A DNA stretch of 64,000 nt from Roseiarcus sp963770275 (GTDB taxonomy: Bacteria; Pseudomonadota; Alphaproteobacteria; Rhizobiales; Beijerinckiaceae), in contig CAVYPD010000024.1 in assembly GCA_963770275.1 (NCBI GenBank), forward strand, positions 1 through 64,000, in the 5' to 3' direction. The position numbers were made by a program, and so were the translations under genes. Shown here piece after piece: positions 45,820-55,577 of this stretch (positions are counted from its first letter, which is position 1; every line of letters begins with the position of its first letter). The notes under the pieces are model-generated. The model was not told the origin of the DNA. It saw only the letters and a list, made by a program, of their open reading frames with translations, and did not search any database.

Positions 45820-45958
45820 ACGTATGTGACGTCCTCTGCTCAACGCTCGACCGTCTCCTCCGCGCAATTATTGACAGGACGGAAGTGGGACGACGAAACT
45901 CCGTCCGCTGTGGTAGGAAACACCATCCGATCACCGCGACGAGCGACAAGAGGCGCAG

Positions 45959-47341
45959 ATGGCCACGATTGACGACGTTCTCTCCGCCATCGATTCTGGC
46001 CAAAAGGCCGCGCTCGACCGGCTGTTCGCTTTTCTATCGATCCCATCGATTTCCGCTTTGCCCGCGCATTTCCCTGATTGTGATCGGGCCGCGGATTGGC
46101 TGGTCAGAGAGCTAAGTGACCTTGGATTCGAGGCTTCGAAGCGTCCAACCGCAGGTCGTCCGATGGTCGTCGGCCGCATCGCGGCGGCTCGCCGCGAAGC
46201 GCCGAGCGTCCTCTTCTACGGCCACTATGACGTGCAGCCGGTCGATCCGTTGAATCTTTGGCGAAACCCGCCGTTCGAGCCCAGGCTCGAGACTGGACCG
46301 CACGGCGAAGAGATCGTGGCTAGAGGGGCTTCCGACGACAAAGGCCAGCTCATGACCTTTCTCGAAGCCTGCCGCGCCTTCAGGCAGTTCGGGGCCCCTC
46401 CCTGCCACATAACCGTACTGTTCGAAGGCGAGGAAGAGACAGGGTCTCCTTCGTTGCCGGCTTTTCTGGCCGAGAACGCCAAGGAGCTGAAAGCCGATGT
46501 CGCTCTGGTTTGCGACACCGGAATGTGGGACCGCTCTACGCCGGCAATCACGATCGCGTTGCGCGGGATCGCCGCCGAAGAGGTCGTACTGACCGGCGCC
46601 AATCGAGATCTGCATTCGGGACTTTATGGCGGCTTGGCCGTCAACCCGATCCACGTGCTGTCGAAGATCCTCAGTGAGCTGCACGACGATACCGGCGCGG
46701 TCGCGATTCCCAGCTTCTATGATGGCGTCGAGGAGATTCCTCAGGAGCTCGCGGACCAGTGGCACGAGCTCAAATTCGACGGCGCGGCGTTCCTGCGCGA
46801 GGTCGGGCTGACGACGCCGGCGGGCGAGCGCGACCGCTCGCCACTCGAAATCTTGTGGTCGCGACCGACGTGCGAAGTGAATGGGATTATCGGCGGCTAC
46901 ACAGGCGAGGGCACCAAGACCGTGTTGCCGGCGAAAGCCAGCGCAAAGATCACGTTCCGGCTCGTTGGCAAGCAAAACCCCGAGCGAATACTCGAAGCCT
47001 TCCGCGCTTTCGTCACGTCGCGCCTGCCGACTGACGTGAAAGCGGAATTCCTCGGCCATGGCGGCAGTCCCGCCATCTCGCTGCCGATCAAGAATCAGGT
47101 GTTGCGCATCGCGCGCCGGGCGCTGGAAGTCGAATGGGAAAAGCCGGCGGCGCTGGTCGGCAGTGGCGGGTCGATCCCGATCGTCGGCTCGTTCAAGCGC
47201 GAACTCAATCTGGACAGCCTGCTCGTCGGCTTCGCACTCGACGACGACCGCATCCACTCGCCCAACGAGAAATACGACCGGACGTCGTTCCACAAGGGCT
47301 CGCGCTCTTGGGCGCGCATCTTGGCCGCCATCGGCGCGTGA
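45959..47341 (+). CDS. M20 family metallopeptidase (dipeptidase-like)
   Basis: 460 residues. Zinc and catalytic motifs are HYDVQPVDP, ARGASDDKGQLM, EGEEETGSPSLPAF and, in the lid domain, DLHSGLYGG; the final ligand is in RIHSPNEKYD. These match the carnosinase/CPG2-like dipeptidase branch of M20. Its natural dipeptide or acylated amino acid is unknown. It is followed by the folP-folK fusion 71 bases later. Confidence 0.9.
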   Translation: MATIDDVLSAIDSGQKAALDRLFAFLSIPSISALPAHFPDCDRAADWLVRELSDLGFEASKRPTAGRPMVVGRIAAARREAPSVLFYGHYDVQPVDPLNLWRNPPFEPRLETGPHGEEIVARGASDDKGQLMTFLEACRAFRQFGAPPCHITVLFEGEEETGSPSLPAFLAENAKELKADVALVCDTGMWDRSTPAITIALRGIAAEEVVLTGANRDLHSGLYGGLAVNPIHVLSKILSELHDDTGAVAIPSFYDGVEEIPQELADQWHELKFDGAAFLREVGLTTPAGERDRSPLEILWSRPTCEVNGIIGGYTGEGTKTVLPAKASAKITFRLVGKQNPERILEAFRAFVTSRLPTDVKAEFLGHGGSPAISLPIKNQVLRIARRALEVEWEKPAALVGSGGSIPIVGSFKRELNLDSLLVGFALDDDRIHSPNEKYDRTSFHKGSRSWARILAAIGA

Positions 47342-47412
47342 CCCGGGCGGCGCCTCGGCGCGAGGAGGGGATGGCTGTTGCAGAAGCTGCGAAGAGGCGC
47401 TAGCCGACGCTC

Positions 47413-48759
47413 ATGGGCATCGACCGCCGCGCACTCGATCGCGATACGTTTCTCAGCGCGCTGAAAACGTCGCCCGTTCTTATGGGCATTCTCAACGTGA
47501 CGCCGGATTCGTTCTCCGATGGCGGGCGCCATTTCGACCTCGCCGCAGCCGTCGCGCGCGCCAAAGCGATGCTCGCCGAGGGCGCGGCGATCGTCGATAT
47601 CGGAGGCGAATCGACGAGGCCCGGGCACGTTGCGGTTTCTGAAGACGAGGAACTCAGACGAGTGGTTCCCGCGCTCGAGGCGCTGGCGGACCTTAATGCG
47701 CCGATCTCGATTGACACAAGCAAGGCGGCGGTCGCGCGCGTCGCTGCGCGACTCGGCGCATGCGTCATCAACGATGTCTGGGGCTTGCAGCGCGATCCCG
47801 GCATGGCGGACGCCGTGGCGGAGACCGGCTCGGCAGTCGTCATCATGCACAACCGGGACGAGACCGATCCGGCGATCGACATTCTCGATGATGTCGAGCG
47901 CTTCTTCGAGCGCTCGCTCAACCTCGCGGCAGGCGCTGGCGTGCCCTTTGGCCGCATCTTGCTCGATCCCGGCGTCGGCTTCGGCAAGACGCGACAGCAG
48001 AACCACGCGTGCATCTGGAACCTCGATCGCTTCCGTCGATTGGGAGCGCCGATCCTGGTCGGGCTGTCCCGCAAGTCATTCATCGGCGGGATCATTGACG
48101 CCGAGGTCGATCGGCGCCTCCCCGGCACGCTCGCCGCCGACACGATTGCGCTCATGCGCGGGGCATCGGTGTTGCGCGTGCATGACGTCGTCGAAAACCG
48201 CGCGGCGCTCGCCGTCTTCCTGGCGCTCAAGACCGCCGCCGCGCCCCCGCTTGCAGCGGAGTCTAAGGACGATGGAAAAGCGCGCATCGTCCTCGCGCTG
48301 GGCGGCAATGTCGGCGACAAAGCCAAGAGCCTGCGCCGGGCGCTGCGCGCGATCGCAAATGAGCCTGGAATTGAACTGACCGGGGTCTCGCGTCTCTATC
48401 GCACTGCGCCCTGGGGCAAGACGGACCAGGACTGGTTCGTCAACGCCTGCGCTCTGGCCCAGACGAGCCTCAAGCCCGAGGCGCTGCTCGAACGCGTCAA
48501 GAGGCTCGAGGTCGAACTAGGCCGCGAGCCTGCGGAGCGGTGGGGGCCTCGAGTCATCGACATCGACCTCATCGCCTACGGTGACGTTACCCTCAAGACC
48601 GAACGGCTAACCTTGCCCCATCCCGAACTGTTCAACCGGGCCTTCGTCCTCATGCCGCTCGCCGAAATTGCGCCCGATCTCGTGATCGGGGGCGTTCGGG
48701 TGGGCGACGCGGCCGCGGGCCTCGGGGCCGAGGCTGCGGAGATCGTGCCGCTCGACTAA
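47413..48759 (+). CDS. Fused dihydropteroate synthase - HPPK (FolP-FolK)
   Basis: A single 448-residue frame with two folate enzymes. Residues 1-275 are dihydropteroate synthase (MGILNVTPDSFSDGG, GGESTRPGH, SIDTSKAAVA, LDPGVGFGKT, SRKSFIGG). After a linker rich in Ala/Lys, residues 292-448 are 6-hydroxymethyl-7,8-dihydropterin pyrophosphokinase (LALGGNVGDKAKSLRRAL, SRLYRTAPWGKTDQDWF, WGPRVIDIDLIAYGD, LPHPELFNRAFVL). FolB, normally between folP and folK in relatives, is missing. A 10-codon frame (47371-47403) with a strong GAGGAGGG site precedes it in the same frame, interrupted by one TAG. Confidence 0.9.
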   Translation: MGIDRRALDRDTFLSALKTSPVLMGILNVTPDSFSDGGRHFDLAAAVARAKAMLAEGAAIVDIGGESTRPGHVAVSEDEELRRVVPALEALADLNAPISIDTSKAAVARVAARLGACVINDVWGLQRDPGMADAVAETGSAVVIMHNRDETDPAIDILDDVERFFERSLNLAAGAGVPFGRILLDPGVGFGKTRQQNHACIWNLDRFRRLGAPILVGLSRKSFIGGIIDAEVDRRLPGTLAADTIALMRGASVLRVHDVVENRAALAVFLALKTAAAPPLAAESKDDGKARIVLALGGNVGDKAKSLRRALRAIANEPGIELTGVSRLYRTAPWGKTDQDWFVNACALAQTSLKPEALLERVKRLEVELGREPAERWGPRVIDIDLIAYGDVTLKTERLTLPHPELFNRAFVLMPLAEIAPDLVIGGVRVGDAAAGLGAEAAEIVPLD

Positions 48760-48876
48760 CTCAGCACGGGTTTAATTCGCGCTGGCTCCCGGGTCCCGAA
48801 AACAATTAGAGTGGCCGAGCGACGCTCCCACGCGGATCTTTCCGCGCTTCCGCTTCATCCAAAGGATCAAAAAGCG

Positions 48877-49738
48877 ATGCCCGCCTGGTCGCAAACCTTC
48901 ACCTTCCTCGATGGCGAATGGCTCGAAGGCAATCATCCGATCGTCGGGGCTCGCACGCACGCCTTCTGGCTGGGGACGAGTGTATTCGACGGGGCGCGCG
49001 CCTTCGAAGGGGTGACGCCCGATCTGGACCAGCATTGCGCGCGGCTCAACCGCTCGGCCAAAGCCATGTGCCTCAAGCCGACGATAACCGTCGAGGCCAT
49101 GCTCGACCTCACACGCGAGGGGATGAAGAAGTTCAAGCCGGACGCAGAACTCTATATCCGCCCGATGTACTGGGCCGAGCATAACTCGCCGACGTCCGCG
49201 GTCTCGCCCGACGCCGAGTTCGACCCGCTTTTGCCTCTGCCTCTACGAGGCCCCTCTGCCTCAGCCGACCGGCGTATCGATCACCCGATCGCCTTACGCC
49301 AAGCCGCTCGCCGTCACCATGCCGATCGAGGCCAAGGCCGGCTGCCTCTATCCCAACAACGCACGGGCGCTGGTCGAGGCTCGGGCTCGCGGTTTCGACA
49401 ATTGTCTCATGTGCGATATGCTGGGCAATGTCGCCGAGTTGGCGACGGCGAACGTGTTCATGGCCAAGGATGGCCAGGTGATGACGCCCATGGCGAACGG
49501 GACTTTCCTTAATGGCGTCACCCGACAGCGGGTGCTGGCCCTTTTGCGGCAAGACGCCGTGAACGCGCAGGAGGCGACCCTCGGTTTCGCCGATTTCGAC
49601 GGGGCGGACGAGATCTTCGTCGTTGGCAATTACGGCAAGGTGACGCCGGTCACGCGTATTGACGGGCGCGATCTGCAGCCGGGGCCGTTCTTCCGCCGGG
49701 CGCGGAAACTCTATTGGGAATATGCCCACGCGGGCTAG
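48877..49738 (+). CDS. ilvE: Branched-chain amino acid aminotransferase-like, class IV PLP (one frame break)
   Basis: 286 residues after dropping one base near 49228-49231. N-terminal part: ARTHAFWLGTSVFDGARAFE. After the break it continues RFCLCLYEAPLPQPTGVSI, then EAKAGCLYPNNARALVEAR with the likely PLP lysine. CDMLGNVAELATANVFM and GTFLNGVTRQRVLAL are typical of the fold. This class includes branched-chain aminotransferases and D-amino acid transaminases; the long GTSVFDGARAF start favours ilvE-like. ATG 48877 has AAAGGA upstream. Confidence 0.82.
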
Positions 49739-49771
49739 AAAGCCGCGGGAAAACCTAAGGTATGGGGAGCG

Positions 49772-50152
49772 ATGGGCACTCGTTTGACGATCCGGCTTGA
49801 TTTCGAGCTTGGCCGCCGGCTGGGCGCGGGCAAGGTCGCGCTCCTCGAATCGATCGATAAAACCGGATCGATCTCGGCCGCTGGCCGCGCCCACCAGATG
49901 TCGTACCGTCGCGCCTGGCTGCTCGTCGACGAATTGAACCAGCTTTTCACCGAGCCCGTCGTTTCAGCCCATCACGGCGGCGCAAAGGGGGGCGGCGCGT
50001 CGCTGACCAATCAAGGGCGGCGGATCGTCGCGCTCTACCGCGACGCAGAAGCAAAGATGCGGGCGGCGGCGCAGGGCGAAATCGACGAGCTCGAACGCAA
50101 CCTGGGCGCGGGCAAGGTGGAAGAGGCTTCGCCCCCTCAGACCTCGCCCTGA
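49772..50152 (+). CDS. ModE-like winged-helix regulator
   Basis: 126 residues. GKVALLESIDKTGSISAAGRA, then MSYRRAWLLVDELNQLF, is the N-terminal DNA-binding domain of ModE; the molybdate-binding half is absent. Such short forms regulate molybdate or other metal genes. No mod genes are near. It lies between ilvE and trpF in the same direction, so its cotranscription may be incidental. Confidence 0.85.
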   Translation: MGTRLTIRLDFELGRRLGAGKVALLESIDKTGSISAAGRAHQMSYRRAWLLVDELNQLFTEPVVSAHHGGAKGGGASLTNQGRRIVALYRDAEAKMRAAAQGEIDELERNLGAGKVEEASPPQTSP

Positions 50153-50305
50153 GGCGCCGCGAGGGCCTCGAAGGACAACTCCAGTTTTGGCGAAGTCCGC
50201 GCTGGCTGGATCATCCTTCGAGACGCCCGCTTTGCGGGCGCTTTGAGGCATGAGGGCCTTCGGTAGCCTTTGACAGCGCGGGCGCTTTGACCGAAAGAAG
50301 CGCCG

Positions 50306-50974
50306 ATGACGCCCACGGTCAAAATCTGCGGCCTTTCCACGACCTTGACGCTCGACGCCGCGCTCGACGCCGGCGCGGACATGGTCGGGTTCGTGTTTTT
50401 CTCGAAAAGTCCTCGTCACATCGACTGGGCGACCGCGCGCGCTCTCGGGCGCGAAGCCCGGGGCCGGGCGACAATCGTCGCGCTCAGCGTCGACGCTGAC
50501 GACGATACCCTGAAGCGCATCATAGACGCCTTGTCGCCCGACCTTATGCAATTGCACGGCAGCGAAACTCCGACGCGGGTGAAGGAAATCGGCGAGCTTT
50601 GCGCCCGTCCGACGATGAAGGCGATCGGGGTCGCGACGCACGGGGACCTCGCTGCCGCGCAGGCCTACGAGGCCGTCGCCGACCATCTGCTGATCGACGC
50701 CAAACCGCCAAAGGGCGCGGTCCTGCCAGGCGGCAATGGCCGTCCGTTCGACTGGAGCCTGACGCGGGAGTTTCGTCCCTCCGTTCCCTGGCTTTTGTCC
50801 GGGGGCCTGGACCCCGACACAGTCGAGGCCGCGATCGCGCTAAGCCAGGCCCGTGGCGTCGATGTCTCCTCCGGCGTCGAGAGCGCGCCCGGCGTCAAGG
50901 AGCCGGCCAGGATCAGGGCGTTTGTCGCGGCGGCCCGGCGCGCGTTTGCGCGCGACTCCGTCGGAGTTGAGTGA
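50306..50974 (+). CDS. trpF: Phosphoribosylanthranilate isomerase
   Basis: Third committed step of tryptophan synthesis. 222 residues of a TIM barrel, starting VKICGLSTTLTLDAALDAGAD and ending with ALSQARGVDVSSGVESAPGVK, the phosphate-binding segment. VGFVFFSKSPRHI is typical of TrpF. Its stop at 50974 is one base before the trpB ATG. Upstream trp genes trpE/G/D/C are not in the window. Confidence 0.95.
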   Translation: MTPTVKICGLSTTLTLDAALDAGADMVGFVFFSKSPRHIDWATARALGREARGRATIVALSVDADDDTLKRIIDALSPDLMQLHGSETPTRVKEIGELCARPTMKAIGVATHGDLAAAQAYEAVADHLLIDAKPPKGAVLPGGNGRPFDWSLTREFRPSVPWLLSGGLDPDTVEAAIALSQARGVDVSSGVESAPGVKEPARIRAFVAAARRAFARDSVGVE

Positions 50975-50975
50975 C

Positions 50976-52197
50976 ATGAGCAAGCTCGAAAAGCCCAATT
51001 CCTATCGCGAGGGCCCGAACGAACGCGGCCGCTTCGGCATTTACGGCGGACGCTTTGTCCCCGAGACGCTAATGCCGCTCATTCTGTCGCTCGAGAAGGC
51101 CTATGAGGAGGCGAAGGCCGATCCCGCTTTCAAGGCCGAGCTCAACCACCTGCTGAAGCACTATGTCGGGCGCCCGAGCCCGCTCTATTTCGCCGAGCGG
51201 CTGACCGAACATCTCGGGCGGCGCAAAGATCTACTTCAAGCGCGAGGAGCTGAACCACACCGGCGCGCACAAGATCAACAACGTGATCGGGCAGATCCTG
51301 CTCGCCCGCCGCATGGGCAAGAAACGCATCATCGCCGAAACCGGCGCCGGCCAGCATGGCGTCGCGACCGCGACCGCCTGCGCGCGCTTCGGCCTCGAAT
51401 GCATCGTCTTCATGGGCGCGCTCGATGTCGAGCGGCAGAAGCCGAACGTCTTCCGCATGAAGATGCTGGGCGCGGAAGTCAGGGCCGTCGAGCAGGGGGC
51501 GAAGACCCTCAAGGACGCGATGAACGAGGCGTTGCGCGATTGGGTGACCAACGTCCACGACACCTATTATTGCATCGGCACCGTCGCCGGCCCGCATCCC
51601 TATCCGGCCATGGTGCGCGACTTCCAGTGCGTGATCGGCGAGGAGACGCGAGCTCAGATGCTCGAACTCGAAGGCCGCCTGCCGGACAGCCTGGTCGCGT
51701 GCATCGGCGGCGGGTCAAACGCCATTGGCCTTTTCCACCCGTTCCTCGACGAGCCTCAGATCGAGATCTTCGGGGTCGAAGCCGCAGGCCATGGGCTCGA
51801 CGTTCGCGATGGCCACGCGGCCTCGATCAACGGCGGGCGCCCGGGCGTGCTGCACGGCAACCGCACTTATCTTCTGCAAACCGATGACGGCCAGATCCTT
51901 GAAGGCCATTCGATCTCCGCCGGCCTCGACTATCCGGGTGTCGGCCCCGAGCACTCCTGGCTGAACGACGTCGGCCGGGTGACCTATCTCGCGGCGACCG
52001 ACAAGGAAGCGCTTGACGCTTTTCAACTGTGTTCGAAGCTCGAAGGCATCATTCCCGCGCTCGAGCCCGCGCACGCCTTGGCCAAGATCATCGAGCTCGC
52101 GCCCAAACGCCCGAAGGACCACCTGATGGTGCTGAACCTGTCCGGCCGCGGCGACAAGGACATCTACTCCGTCGCCGAGCATCTTGGGGGCATGTGA
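50976..52197 (+). CDS. trpB: Tryptophan synthase beta chain (one frame break)
   Basis: 406 residues after removing one G near 51215-51217. The N-terminal RFGIYGGRFVPETLMPLI is read from ATG 50976. The shift occurs in the LGGAKIYFKREELNHTGAHK region, with the PLP lysine in HTGAHKINN. GGGSNAIG binds the cofactor phosphate and EGHSISAGLDYPGVGPEH follows. TrpB makes tryptophan from indole and serine and works with TrpA. trpA is not downstream; a cupin gene on the opposite strand starts seven bases on. As trpB is required for tryptophan, the break is very likely a sequence error. Confidence 0.94.
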
Positions 52198-52203
52198 AGC
52201 CTC

Positions 52204-52629
52204 CTATTGCGGCGCGGGGTGAAGCCCATGGCGCAGCATGATCTCCTTCGTTTTTGCTGGGTCCGGCGCGCCGCCTGACATGAGGGCCGCGACTTCACGA
52301 AAATAGCCGGATCCGAGCACGCCCGGCGTCAGGATGCAGAGGCAACTTGCCGCCTCTTGCGTGTCGTTGCGGAAGGCGTGAACGATCTCGCGCTTGATGA
52401 AGATGGACTGACCGAGCCTGAGCACGACGTCCTGGCCGTCGACACGCCAAGTCGAGGCGTCCGCCAGCCCATAAATGGTTTCGTCCCAGCTCTCGTGATA
52501 ATGCGCGACGGGCATGCGCGCGTTCGGTTGGACCGTCATTTCGAAGGCGTCGAGGCTGCCGGCGGTCTCTTCCTTGGTCTGCAAAAACCTGAGTTCCAGG
52601 CCGCCAATTCCAATGGTCTCTGACGTCAC
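52204..52629 (-). CDS. Cupin-domain protein of unknown role
   Basis: 141 residues. The cupin fold is supported by ARMPVAHYHESWDETIYGLA (motif 1, two His and Glu) and GQSIFIKREIVHAFRNDTQE (motif 2 with His). It converges on trpB with six bases between stops. It could bind a metal, but no substrate is indicated. Confidence 0.75.
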   Translation of the reverse strand: MTSETIGIGGLELRFLQTKEETAGSLDAFEMTVQPNARMPVAHYHESWDETIYGLADASTWRVDGQDVVLRLGQSIFIKREIVHAFRNDTQEAASCLCILTPGVLGSGYFREVAALMSGGAPDPAKTKEIMLRHGLHPAPQ

Positions 52630-52719
52630 GTGACCTCCTCGACGATGGTCGGTCCGATCCTAGATCTGAAACAGACTGCTCGGTTCGGATGCACGCTGCC
52701 AGCCGACGCCGTGCCTCGA

Positions 52720-53079
52720 TCATCGCGATTGAGTCGCGCTCGACGCGTTTGCCCCTTCGCTCGCGCGGTGCGCGGCCTTCGCCTGTCTCACCGCCGCGAG
52801 CTGCCCCTTGAGAATGTCCAGCGCGTCTTGTTCCTCAGGTTCCAGTTCCCCGAGCTTCACATGCTTGAGAATGACTTCCAGCGCGTCGCCAATGCGGCCG
52901 AGCTGGCGCCCATAGCTCCCGACCCTGTCGAGAAGCTTCCGCTCAAGGTCGGATTCCGCCGTGTCGCCGAGATCGATGTTGATGAAGCCGAATTGAGCAC
53001 CCCGCTGATTGAAGGTCATGGGATTGATCGCCTGCCATAGCTGATCCGGCGCGAGGGAAATCTGGAACGGCGTCGACAT
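52720..53079 (-). CDS. Conserved hypothetical protein
   Basis: 119 residues, soluble, no signal peptide. QFGFINIDLGDTAESDLERKLLDRV and LEPEEQDALDILKGQLAAVR suggest helical, partly coiled structure. I do not recognise the family. It lies between the cupin gene and the mannonate dehydratase gene, on the same strand as both. Confidence 0.6.
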   Translation of the reverse strand: MSTPFQISLAPDQLWQAINPMTFNQRGAQFGFINIDLGDTAESDLERKLLDRVGSYGRQLGRIGDALEVILKHVKLGELEPEEQDALDILKGQLAAVRQAKAAHRASEGANASSATQSR

Positions 53080-53174
53080 GATGTCTCCTGGATGATTTGA
53101 CGCAAGCCGCGCGACGCCATTGTCGCTGTTCGACCGTCATTCGTCTACGCGTCGCTCTCTCAGCCCTCCAACCT

Positions 53175-54365
53175 TCACGCCGCCCGCCCAGCGCGGAACG
53201 CTTCCACCGTCTGCATCACGCCGCGCAATTCGGCGAGGCCCTTGAGGCGGCCGATGAACGAATAGCCGGGATTGACCCGCTTCTCCCCGTCATTGCCGAG
53301 CAAGTGTCCGTGGTCGGGGCGCATCGGAATTTCCGCGTCAGCGCGCCCCTCGGCGCGGCGGCGATCCTCCTCCGACATGAGCGCCGCAACGAGCCGAACC
53401 ATGTCGGTTTCGCCGGCGAGATGGTCGGCTTCAAAGAACGAACCGTCGGGCTCCCGCTTGACGTTGCGCAAATGGGCGAAATGTACCCGCGCGCCAAACT
53501 CTTTCGCCATTGCGACGACATCGTTCTGAGTGTTCGAGCCGAGCGAGCCGGCGCAGAGCGTCATGCCATTGGCGTCGGACGGAACGGCCGCAAACAGCTT
53601 GCGAAAGTCATCGGCCGTCGACATGACGCGTGGCAGGCCAAAGAGTGGGAACGCCGGATCGTCGGGGTGGATGGCGAGGCGCACGCCCTCCTCCTCGGCG
53701 ACGGTGGCGATCTCGCGCACGAATTCGATCAGATTGGCGCGCAGGCCGTCGACCGTCACGTCCTTATAGGTCGCCAGCACACGCCTGAAGCTTTTCCGGT
53801 CGTAGGTGAAATCGCGCGCCGGCAGCCAGTCGATCAGCGTCCGCTCAAGCTCCTCTTTTTCGCCGGGCGTCATCGCCTCGCAGCGCTCGCGCGCCGCGGC
53901 GACGCGGTCCGGAGCATAGTCGCCTTCAGCGTTTTCCCGCCTGAGGATGAAGAGATCATAAGCAGCGAAGTCGACCGCGTCGAAGCGCAGCGCCGTTCCG
54001 CCATTCGGTAGCGGCCAGTTGAGATTGGTCCGCGTCCAGTCGGTGATGGCCATGAAATTGTAGCAGAAGGCCTTCACGCCCGCGCGCGAAGCGTTGCGGA
54101 TCGATTGCTTGTAATTGTCGATCCTGGCGCGGTAATCGCCGCTGCGCGTCTTGATCGTCTCGCCGACGCCGATGCTCTCGCTGACCGACCAGACGAGGCC
54201 GCCGGCTTCGATCTCGGCCCGGCGCTTCGCGACTTCGTCCTCGCTCCAGACCTGGCCCTGGTTCATGTGATGCAGCGCGCTGACGACGCCGACCGCCCCG
54301 GCCTGTCGCACATTATTCAGGCTGACCGGATCGTCCGGCCCGAACCAGCGCCACGTCTGCAGCAT
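53175..54365 (-). CDS. uxuA: Mannonate dehydratase
   Basis: Dehydrates D-mannonate to 2-keto-3-deoxygluconate in hexuronate catabolism. 396 residues from the ATG at 54365 (MLQTWRWFGPDDPVSLN), which has GGGGAGG just upstream. Metal-site regions LAIHPDDPAFPLFGLPRV, CAGSLGSN and FAHLRNVKR are present, and the late MRPDHGHLLG is typical. Together with the uronate dehydrogenase-like gene at 56.1-57.0 kb it suggests some uronate use, though other pathway genes are absent here. Confidence 0.92.
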   Translation of the reverse strand: MLQTWRWFGPDDPVSLNNVRQAGAVGVVSALHHMNQGQVWSEDEVAKRRAEIEAGGLVWSVSESIGVGETIKTRSGDYRARIDNYKQSIRNASRAGVKAFCYNFMAITDWTRTNLNWPLPNGGTALRFDAVDFAAYDLFILRRENAEGDYAPDRVAAARERCEAMTPGEKEELERTLIDWLPARDFTYDRKSFRRVLATYKDVTVDGLRANLIEFVREIATVAEEEGVRLAIHPDDPAFPLFGLPRVMSTADDFRKLFAAVPSDANGMTLCAGSLGSNTQNDVVAMAKEFGARVHFAHLRNVKREPDGSFFEADHLAGETDMVRLVAALMSEEDRRRAEGRADAEIPMRPDHGHLLGNDGEKRVNPGYSFIGRLKGLAELRGVMQTVEAFRAGRAA

Positions 54366-54374
54366 GCCTCCCCC

Positions 54375-54482
54375 TGTCATTCCCGACGATCGCGGAGCGA
54401 ACGATCGGGAATTGAGCCCGCGTCCGGAACGTGTCGCAATGTTGGATTCCCGGCCAGGCCTCGGGCATGGCCTGGAATGACA
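54375..54482. repeat. Palindromic REP-like element between uxuA and accA
   Basis: Outer inverted repeats TGTCATTCC (54375-54383) and GGAATGACA (54474-54482), with an inner TCCCGA/TCGGGA stem near the left end. It occupies nearly the whole intergenic gap. Confidence 0.8.
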
Positions 54483-54483
54483 A

Positions 54484-55437
54484 TCAGATCTTCCGTCCCA
54501 TCGCCAGGAATTTCTCCGCCCGCGCGTTGCGGAGTTCGTCGGGACCCAGATTGTGAAGCGACTTGAGCGCGTCGCTGAGAGCTCGCCCGGCGGAGGCGAT
54601 TGTCGCGGCCGGATCGCGGTGCGCGCCGCCAAGCGGCTCGGGAATGATTCCGTCGATGATGCCGAACTTGATCAGGTCCTGAGCGGTGATCTTCATGCCC
54701 GTCGCCGCCTCCTGCGCGCGCGAAGAATTGCGCCAGAGGATCGATGCGGCCGCTTCGGGCGAGGCCACGGTATAGATTGCGTGTTCGAGCATCAGCACAG
54801 TGTTGCAGGCGGCGATCGCGAGCGCGCCGCCCGAGCCGCCCTCGCCGATCACAACGCCAATGTTCGGCACGCCAATCGAAAGACAGGTGTCGATCGAGCG
54901 CGCGATGGCTTCGGCCTGGCCGCGCTCCTCGGCCTCGATGCCCGGAAAGGCGCCCGCCGTGTCGATGAGGGAAATGACCGGCAGGCCAAAACGGTCGGCA
55001 AGCTGCATTAGGCGCGTCGCCTTGCGATAGCCTTCCGGCCGCGCCATGCCGAAATTGTGCCGCACCCGGCTCGCCGTGTCGTCGCCCTTCTCCTGGCCGA
55101 TGACACAGACCGACTCGCCCTGAAATCGCCCAAGGCCGCCGACGATGGCTTCGTCCTCGCCGAAATACCGGTCGCCGGCCAGGGGCGTGAACTCGGTGAC
55201 GAGCCCCTTGATGTAGTCGCCGAAACGCGGACGCCCTTGGGCGCGCGCGACCATCGTCTTCTGCCAGGGCGTGAGATTCGCGTAGAGATCGGCCAGCGCC
55301 TTCTCGGCTCTGGCTTCAAGCTTCGTGAGCTCGTCGGCGAGCGCGGGCGAATCGCCTTTCTCCGCCACGGCGCGCATTTCATCCAGACGGGCCTCGATAT
55401 CCGCGACCGACGTTTCAAAGCTGAGATAGGTGCGCAT
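54484..55437 (-). CDS. accA: Acetyl-CoA carboxylase, carboxyltransferase alpha subunit
   Basis: One half of the carboxyltransferase that makes malonyl-CoA for fatty acid synthesis. 317 residues from ATG 55437 (MRTYLSFETS), AAGGATTTG upstream. LVTEFTPLAGDRYFGEDEAI, GMARPEGYRKATRLMQLAD, then LIDTAGAFPGIEAEERGQAE and GEGGSGGALAIA, are all typical. In many alphaproteobacteria accA stands alone, as here; accD is not in the window. Confidence 0.96.
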   Translation of the reverse strand: MRTYLSFETSVADIEARLDEMRAVAEKGDSPALADELTKLEARAEKALADLYANLTPWQKTMVARAQGRPRFGDYIKGLVTEFTPLAGDRYFGEDEAIVGGLGRFQGESVCVIGQEKGDDTASRVRHNFGMARPEGYRKATRLMQLADRFGLPVISLIDTAGAFPGIEAEERGQAEAIARSIDTCLSIGVPNIGVVIGEGGSGGALAIAACNTVLMLEHAIYTVASPEAAASILWRNSSRAQEAATGMKITAQDLIKFGIIDGIIPEPLGGAHRDPAATIASAGRALSDALKSLHNLGPDELRNARAEKFLAMGRKI

Positions 55438-55577
55438 CAAATCCTTGCGGCGAACCGCACGGGGGAGGCGTGGGCCGCGCGGATAACTGGCGACGGGTGG
55501 CGGCGAAGTCAAGCCGAGCCCTCGAGCCCGCCCACCCTTGCGTCCGGGCGCGCGTTGCGGCATGAACGGCGCTTAGT

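Noticed and set aside
47371..47403. 10-codon leader peptide before the folP-folK gene
   Set aside because: A good ribosome site is present, but it is in the same frame as the gene and separated by a single TAG, so a base error or an alternate start is as likely.
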